Assembly (NCBI RefSeq): GCF_902833645.1
Contig: NZ_CADFGE010000001.1
Span: 248,001 to 312,000 of the forward strand
Direction: 5' to 3'
DNA: 64,000 nt
Origin: Paraburkholderia fungorum
Lineage (GTDB): Bacteria > Pseudomonadota > Gammaproteobacteria > Burkholderiales > Burkholderiaceae
A program made the translations under genes and the position numbers. The notes under the pieces were generated by a model. That model had not been told where the DNA came from and did no database searches. It saw nothing but the letters and a program-made list of their open reading frames with translations. The stretch's first letter is position 1. Each line of letters opens with the position of its first letter. This document shows positions 59,749-64,000 of the stretch, piece after piece.

Positions 59749-60348
59749 TTAATGCAGCGCCGCCCACGCGAGTGACAACGAAAACACGCCGAGCACGATC
59801 GACGCGCCACGCTGCATCTTTACCGGATTCAGCCAAGTGAGTTTGCCGCTGCCGAGCGCCGCACCGAACGCGATCCATACAAATGCGATCGGCACCAGCA
59901 GGCAGGCGAACATCAGCATCGCCACGGCATACGCGGGAACCTGCGCGAACGCGATGGCCGGAAAGATCGTGCCCGCGAACAACAGGCCTTTCGGGTTGAG
60001 TAGCGTCGCCACGAACAGCGTGCGCATCCCGCTCGCCCGCTGAGTCGAGTCAGGCAACGCCACCGCCGCGCGCCACATATCGACCGCGAGATACGCTATG
60101 TACACGCCGGCCGCCACACGTAGCAGCGACGGCAACCACGGCAACGCGCGCGCGGCTTGCGCGAGAAAATGTCCCCACACTGAAATCGACAGGAGATAGC
60201 CGGCCAGTTCGGCAGCGATCAGCGGCAACGAGCGCTGTATGCCCTGGCGCAACCCGCCCGCAGCGAGCAGCGTATTGGTTGGGCCCGGCGTAACCAGTAC
60301 GACGATAATGCCGAGCGCCAGCAACGCGATTTCAGACGAGGAAAGCAT
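59749..60348 (-). CDS. LysE-family amino-acid exporter
   Basis: A 199-residue exporter of the LysE/RhtB family, which exports basic or neutral amino acids. Six hydrophobic helices are visible; the start SEIALLALGIIVVLVTPGPT, AAELAGYLLSISVWGHFLAQ and ATLLNPKGLLFAGTIFPAIA are family motifs. The length is usual. The ATG at 60348 has no Shine-Dalgarno site; instead a terminator hairpin with a T-run ends directly before it, so translation may be leaderless or controlled by attenuation. The upstream minus-strand gene is the small protein at 60444-60701. Substrate not predicted. Confidence 0.9.
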   Translation of the reverse strand: MLSSSEIALLALGIIVVLVTPGPTNTLLAAGGLRQGIQRSLPLIAAELAGYLLSISVWGHFLAQAARALPWLPSLLRVAAGVYIAYLAVDMWRAAVALPDSTQRASGMRTLFVATLLNPKGLLFAGTIFPAIAFAQVPAYAVAMLMFACLLVPIAFVWIAFGAALGSGKLTWLNPVKMQRGASIVLGVFSLSLAWAALH

Positions 60349-60385
60349 AAAAAAGGCGCAATGTTATAAACAATGCGCCTTTTTA
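60349..60385 (-). terminator. Intrinsic terminator abutting the LysE start codon
   Basis: On the minus strand AAAAGGCGCATTG pairs with CAATGCGCCTTTT type arms (AAAAGGCGCA at 60351-60360, TGCGCCTTTT at 60374-60383, plus TG/CA beyond one mismatch), followed by a run of six T at 60354-60349. The T-run touches the ATG of the LysE gene (60348). It may terminate the upstream small gene or act as an attenuator. Confidence 0.75.
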
Positions 60386-60443
60386 TCACAGAGTGGAGCG
60401 CCGCCGACATGACGCGGCGCCTGCGATCCGAATCACACCGCCT

Positions 60444-60701
60444 TCAGCGTTCCAGCTTGGCGCGCAATTCGCGGGCGGCTTCCAGCAGCCCCTGATAACC
60501 CGAACGTGCGTGCTCCGGCAGGTCGGGATCGCCGACGAACGCGCCGAGCGTTTCGATCAGGCTATACAGAATGCCCTTCGCGGCACCCGAAGCAATGCTG
60601 CCTGACGACACCTGCTGATCCACGTGACTGAGCGCCGCATCGAGGTGTTCCAGATCGGGCCGGTCGCCCGGGGGAGGCTGAGGCGTTACGTCTTGCGTCA
60701 T
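60444..60701 (-). CDS. Small hypothetical protein (85 residues)
   Basis: Starts MTQDVTPQPPPGDRPDLEHL and continues with ALSHVDQQVSSGSIASGAAK, GILYSLIETLGAFVGDPDLP and ends LLEAARELRAKLER. Soluble, acidic and helical, with no signal peptide; no family recognised. The ATG follows AGAGATGTTTC, a modest ribosome-binding site. A terminator lies between it and the LysE gene. Confidence 0.65.
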   Translation of the reverse strand: MTQDVTPQPPPGDRPDLEHLDAALSHVDQQVSSGSIASGAAKGILYSLIETLGAFVGDPDLPEHARSGYQGLLEAARELRAKLER

Positions 60702-60837
60702 GATGAAACATCTCTCCGTTTAATGCATCGGTAAACAAAACCATCCTTTCACGTTGTTATATACCGATCGTGCCCCGCCGTCCATTCGTGATCGGACCCA
60801 GTACGATTCACATCAGCGATTCTTCGCGGCACGAACT

Positions 60838-61524
60838 TTATCTGCTCTTGACCCTCACGCGATAAGCACAGCGACGCGCGCCCAAAAGCACATGCTCCTC
60901 GCGCTCGATCGCACCATCCTCACCGACGATCTCCGCGAACAGTTGCAACTCCGAGCGGCAAAAACCCTGGCAGGTGCGCGCCGCCGCGCAGATCGGACAG
61001 TGGTTCTCGAGCAGCAGCCAGTCGCGCCCGTCTTTTTGCAATTCGGCCATATAGCCGTCGGCGCTGCGCAACTCCGCGAGCCGGGTGAGCCGCGCCTTGA
61101 GACTCTTGATCGGCTTGAGCGCGGCGAGATAGTTCGCGCGCGTTTCCATTGCGCGCTGATCGATCAGTTTGTCGAGCCCGTCTTCGCCGAATAACTGGCG
61201 AATCGAACCGAGCAATTGCACAGTCAATTGCGAATGCGTGTCCGGAAAGCGCGCGTTGCCCGCTTCCGTCAAACCCCAGCTTTGACTCGGCCGCCCCGGC
61301 CCCGCCTGCGACGCCTGGCGCCCTTCGATCAGGCCTTGCGCCAGCAGCTTCTGAATCTGCTGCCGCGCAGCCTCGACGGTAATGCCGAGTTCGCTCGCAA
61401 TCGATGCCGTCGACAAAGGCCCCTGCGTCTTCAACAGATTCAGGATGCGATCCACCGGCGCAGACGTTGACACGGCCTGCGCGCCGACCGTCGAATTTTC
61501 CAAGCTTTCATTTGCATATCTCAT
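60838..61524 (-). CDS. Winged-helix transcriptional regulator with a C-terminal Cys cluster
   Basis: A 228-residue regulator. The winged helix lies at about residues 24-95 (VDRILNLLKTQGPLSTASIA, LGITVEAARQQIQKLLAQGL), followed by a helical region and a C-terminal Cys-rich segment ENHCPICAAARTCQGFCRSE ... RRCAYRV with five or more cysteines. This layout resembles SufR-like or related DeoR/ArsR-type regulators that bind an iron-sulfur cluster or zinc, so it probably senses redox, iron, NO or a metal (inference). It is divergent from an MFS exporter gene across a near-perfect 30-bp palindrome, the obvious operator. The exact family is uncertain. Confidence 0.85.
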   Translation of the reverse strand: MRYANESLENSTVGAQAVSTSAPVDRILNLLKTQGPLSTASIASELGITVEAARQQIQKLLAQGLIEGRQASQAGPGRPSQSWGLTEAGNARFPDTHSQLTVQLLGSIRQLFGEDGLDKLIDQRAMETRANYLAALKPIKSLKARLTRLAELRSADGYMAELQKDGRDWLLLENHCPICAAARTCQGFCRSELQLFAEIVGEDGAIEREEHVLLGARRCAYRVRVKSR

Positions 61525-61533
61525 CGGGGCACA

Positions 61534-61563
61534 TTATTATCCAAGTCAATACTTGCATAATAA
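61534..61563. promoter_or_regulatory. Near-perfect 30-bp operator between the Cys-rich regulator and the MFS exporter
   Basis: TTATTATCCAAGT (61534-61546) and ACTTGCATAATAA (61551-61563) form an inverted repeat with 12 of 13 positions matching around a 4-base CAAT centre. It lies in the 65-base gap between the two divergent start codons and overlaps the likely -10 region of either gene, so binding by the regulator would control both. This is the strongest operator candidate in the window. Confidence 0.7.
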
Positions 61564-61589
61564 GCCAGCCACACACGGCTGTCCATGAT

Positions 61590-63026
61590 ATGAAAAATCT
61601 TCAATCGGATGTGCCGGCCTGGGGCGATCTGCTCAGCGGCAGTAACGGCTGGAAGGCACTGGGTCTCGCCGGCGGCGTCGCGCTGCATGCCACCAATGTG
61701 TATGTGGCGACCACGATCCTGCCTTCGGTCGTGCATGACATCGGCGGGCTCGAACTGTACGCGTGGAACACCACGCTGTTCGTGGTCGCGTCGATTCTCG
61801 GCTCGGTGTTGTCGGTGCGCCTGCTCGCGGTGCTCGGCGCACGCTCCGCGTACTTTTGCGCGCTGGCGGTATTCGCGTTGGGCACTGTGGTGTGCGCGAT
61901 TGCACCGTCAATGCCCTGGATGCTCGCCGGCCGCACGCTGCAAGGTCTCGGCGGCGGCATTCTGCTCGCCCTCAGTTATGCGCTGATTCGCGTGGTGTTC
62001 GAAGAGCGCCTGTGGCCGCGAGCAATGGGGTTGGTCTCAGGCATGTGGGGCGTGGCGACCTTGTGCGGTCCGGCGGTCGGCGGCATCTTCGCGCAGCTCG
62101 GCGATTGGCGCCTGGCATTCTGGGTATTGCTGCCGGTTGTGCTGCTGCTCGCCGTGATCGTGCATCGCGAGGTCGACGACAAACGCGCGCATGGCGACGC
62201 GGCGGCGCAGCCGATTCCGTTGCTGAAGGTCAGCCTGCTCGGCGCTTCGGTTCTGGTGATTTCCCTCGCCGCCCTGACCGAAGACATGCGTTGGAACGCG
62301 CTCGGCGTCATCGCCGGCCTAGGGCTCGTGTGGCTGCTCGCCAGACTCGAACGCAGCGGCGCCGCTCTGCGTCTGCTGCCGAGCGGCTCGTTCTCGATCC
62401 GCACGCGAATCGGCAGCATCTACGCCTGCATGAGTCTGCTCGGTATCGGCGTGACCAGTGAAATCTTCGTGCCGTATTTCCTGCAGACGATCCACGGACG
62501 TTCGCCGCTGGCCGCCGGTTATCTGACAGCGTTGATGGCGGCCGGCTGGTCGATCGGTTCGATGTTCAGCGCGGGCCGCTCCGCCACCGCCGCGCAGCGC
62601 CTGAGCCGCGCCGGTCCGCTGGTCGCGGCACTCGGACTCGCCGCCCTCGCGTGGCTGATGCCGATCGCCGGGTTGTTCGACGGCTCGGCTGGCACGCTCG
62701 CCTTGTGCGCGGCGCTCATGAGCGTCGGGCTGGGTGTCGGGATCGGCTGGCCGCATCTGCTCACCCGGGTATTTACCGCCGCGCAGCCAGGCGAAGAGAA
62801 CCTCGCGTCACTCTCGATCACCACCATTCAACTGTTCGCGATGGCGTTCGGCTCGGCGCTCGCGGGCCTCGTCGCAAATGGCGCCGGTCTGACGACCCTC
62901 GCCCCGCTGCCTGGTGCGCAACACACCGCGCTCTGGCTGTTCGCGACGTTCGCGTTCGCGCCTCTGCTCGCTGCCGGGCTGGTCCGCCAACGCCCGCAAG
63001 CGCGCCTTACCGGAGAAGCATCGTGA
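61590..63026 (+). CDS. MFS transporter, drug/multidrug efflux type (DHA2-like)
   Basis: A major facilitator of about 478 residues with many hydrophobic helices. Typical segments are ALHATNVYVATTILPSVVHD, LGARSAYFCALAVFALGTVV, LAGRTLQGLGGGILLALSYA (the drug-resistance motif C region), LWPRAMGLVSGMWGVATLCG and GDWRLAFWVLLPVVLLL. The pattern fits 14-helix DHA2 drug:proton antiporters, though the short loops leave it open. The ATG at 61590 has only a weak ribosome-binding site. Its TGA overlaps the GTG of the downstream LysR gene (GTGA at 63023-63026), so they are translationally coupled. Expression is presumably controlled at the 30-bp operator upstream. Confidence 0.88.
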   Translation: MKNLQSDVPAWGDLLSGSNGWKALGLAGGVALHATNVYVATTILPSVVHDIGGLELYAWNTTLFVVASILGSVLSVRLLAVLGARSAYFCALAVFALGTVVCAIAPSMPWMLAGRTLQGLGGGILLALSYALIRVVFEERLWPRAMGLVSGMWGVATLCGPAVGGIFAQLGDWRLAFWVLLPVVLLLAVIVHREVDDKRAHGDAAAQPIPLLKVSLLGASVLVISLAALTEDMRWNALGVIAGLGLVWLLARLERSGAALRLLPSGSFSIRTRIGSIYACMSLLGIGVTSEIFVPYFLQTIHGRSPLAAGYLTALMAAGWSIGSMFSAGRSATAAQRLSRAGPLVAALGLAALAWLMPIAGLFDGSAGTLALCAALMSVGLGVGIGWPHLLTRVFTAAQPGEENLASLSITTIQLFAMAFGSALAGLVANGAGLTTLAPLPGAQHTALWLFATFAFAPLLAAGLVRQRPQARLTGEAS

Positions 63027-64000
63027 TAGATCGAGTCCAGGCCATGCGGATCTTCGTGCGCATCGTCGACGCCAGCAGTTTCACGCGCGCCGCCGAATCC
63101 CTCGAAATTCCGCGCGCCACCGCGACAACCACCGTGCAGGCGCTCGAGTCCCTGCTCGGCGTGCAATTGCTGGTACGCACGACGCGCAAGGTCACGGTGA
63201 CCGCGGAAGGCGCCGCGTACTACGAACGCTGCGCGCAGATTCTCGCCGCGATTGAAGAAGTCGAATCGGGCCTGTTCAACCGTCCGGAGAATTTGCGCGG
63301 CCGCTTGCGCGTGGCGATGCCGGGGATGATCGCCGCGTCGATCGTGGTGCCCGCGCTGGCCTCGTTCCGTGCGCTGCATCCGCATGTCGAGCTGGCGCTC
63401 AGTGTGATTCAGCGTACCCTCGACCCCGTCAGCGAAAGCGTGGATTGCAGCATCGAACTGGGGGAGTTGCCCGACTCCCGACTGCTCGCGCGCCGCCTCG
63501 GGTTGCTCGAACGCGTAACCTGCGCGAGCCCGGCCTATCTGGCGCGCTTCGGCCAGCCGAGGCATCTCGACGACCTCTCGGGTCACGTCGCGGTGAACTG
63601 GCTGTCGACGCAAACCGGGCGGCGTGTGGATTTCGAGTTCAGCGTGGCAAGGCGGCCGAGCAAGGTGAAGGTCGACAGCTTCATTCATGTGAACGATGAA
63701 CACACCTATCTCGCATGCGGTCTTGAAGGCCTGGGGCTGATTCAACCCGGGCGCGCCACCGTCGCGCCGTATCTGGCATCCGGACAGTTGCTCGAGGTCT
63801 TGCCGAAGTGCAAGCCCACAGCAATTCCCATCTCTGTGACGTATGTGAAAAGCCGGCAGATTTCGCCGCGCGTGCGGGCGTTTGTCGACTGGCTCGCCGA
63901 GATTTTTGAAAATGCGCCGGGGACGGTCAAGGCATCGCCACCGCTAGCCGAACCGCCGTTCTGGCCCGTACTCGATGCGCAGCAGGGGTGTTACGACGTC
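63023..64000 (+). CDS. LysR-family transcriptional regulator (3' end beyond the window)
   Basis: A LysR protein reading through to the window edge (326 codons so far without a stop). It starts GTG with CCGGAG ten bases upstream, overlapping the exporter stop. The winged HTH covers residues 5-62 (MRIFVRIVDASSFTRAAESL, PRATATTTVQALESLLGVQL, RTTRKVTVTAEGAAYYERC), and the effector domain begins near 92 (GRLRVAMPGMIAASIVVPAL) with RVDFEFSVARRPSKVKVDSF and ACGLEGLGLIQPGRATVAPY. This FTRAAESL/RTTRxVxxT pattern is typical of the CrgA/YafC-like group. It is cotranscribed with the exporter, an unusual same-strand arrangement for a LysR gene. Confidence 0.9.
   Translation, partial: MIDRVQAMRIFVRIVDASSFTRAAESLEIPRATATTTVQALESLLGVQLLVRTTRKVTVTAEGAAYYERCAQILAAIEEVESGLFNRPENLRGRLRVAMPGMIAASIVVPALASFRALHPHVELALSVIQRTLDPVSESVDCSIELGELPDSRLLARRLGLLERVTCASPAYLARFGQPRHLDDLSGHVAVNWLSTQTGRRVDFEFSVARRPSKVKVDSFIHVNDEHTYLACGLEGLGLIQPGRATVAPYLASGQLLEVLPKCKPTAIPISVTYVKSRQISPRVRAFVDWLAEIFENAPGTVKASPPLAEPPFWPVLDAQQGCYDV

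Overview
The window is about 64 kb of high-GC DNA whose genes look like a free-living betaproteobacterium of the Burkholderiaceae, most likely Paraburkholderia (inference). The evidence is the combination of a DUF3563-like mini-protein, a short H-NS with the C-terminal GRGR-type DNA-binding motif, a non-phosphorylative L-fucose-type sugar operon, many LysR/IclR/sigma-54 regulators and strong third-position GC. No rRNA, tRNA, transposase, phage gene or CRISPR array was seen. It reads as accessory or secondary-replicon content rich in transport, catabolism, surface structures and signalling.

Layout. 1-4184: a minus-strand two-partner secretion operon (short FHA-type exoprotein, its TpsB transporter, and a third exported protein cut by the left edge). 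4441-10549: 3-hydroxyacyl-CoA dehydrogenase, small secreted and DUF3563-like proteins, an Ala-rich membrane-anchored protein, an mgtC-like gene split by one in-frame TGA, and an AGE-family sugar isomerase. 10768-13429: cold shock protein, a Tar-like chemoreceptor and a hot-dog thioesterase. 13547-23746: a nine-gene minus-strand sugar operon (CUT2 ABC importer, two-part UxaA-type dehydratase, aldo/keto reductase, COG3618 lactonase, SDR, FAH hydrolase) with a divergent IclR regulator. Its content fits oxidative, non-phosphorylative L-fucose degradation to pyruvate and lactate. 23816-28040: an uncharacterised protein, a PatZ-like protein acetyltransferase and a GcvA-like LysR regulator.

28294-36731: a chaperone-usher fimbrial locus (pilin, chaperone, usher, tip adhesin on the minus strand) plus a second adhesin-like gene on the plus strand; the two adhesins sit inverted around prfC (release factor 3). 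37101-41694: a four-gene operon of formaldehyde-activating-enzyme homologue, aldo/keto reductase, aldehyde dehydrogenase and MFS transporter. 42320-45110: H-NS, a class-C beta-lactamase-like hydrolase and two small proteins. 45198-48376: a sigma-54 activator divergent from a GntP-family permease that has a consensus -24/-12 promoter. 48389-53956: a large hybrid histidine kinase divergent from a PAS-containing chemoreceptor with a sigma-28-like promoter. 55028-57829: a DedA-rhodanese fusion followed by a cNMP-domain/thioredoxin-reductase-like flavoprotein. 58003-64000: a small exported protein, a YcaQ/AlkZ-like DNA glycosylase, a LysE exporter, and a Cys-rich winged-helix regulator facing an MFS exporter across a near-perfect 30-bp operator, the exporter being coupled by a GTGA overlap to a LysR gene that runs off the right edge.

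The most notable observations are the mgtC TGA, the split-dehydratase sugar operon, the stand-alone Fae homologue, several strong uncharacterised dyads (6425, 28067, 46701, 61534), an intrinsic terminator inside the fimbrial operon, and a terminator abutting the start codon of the LysE gene.
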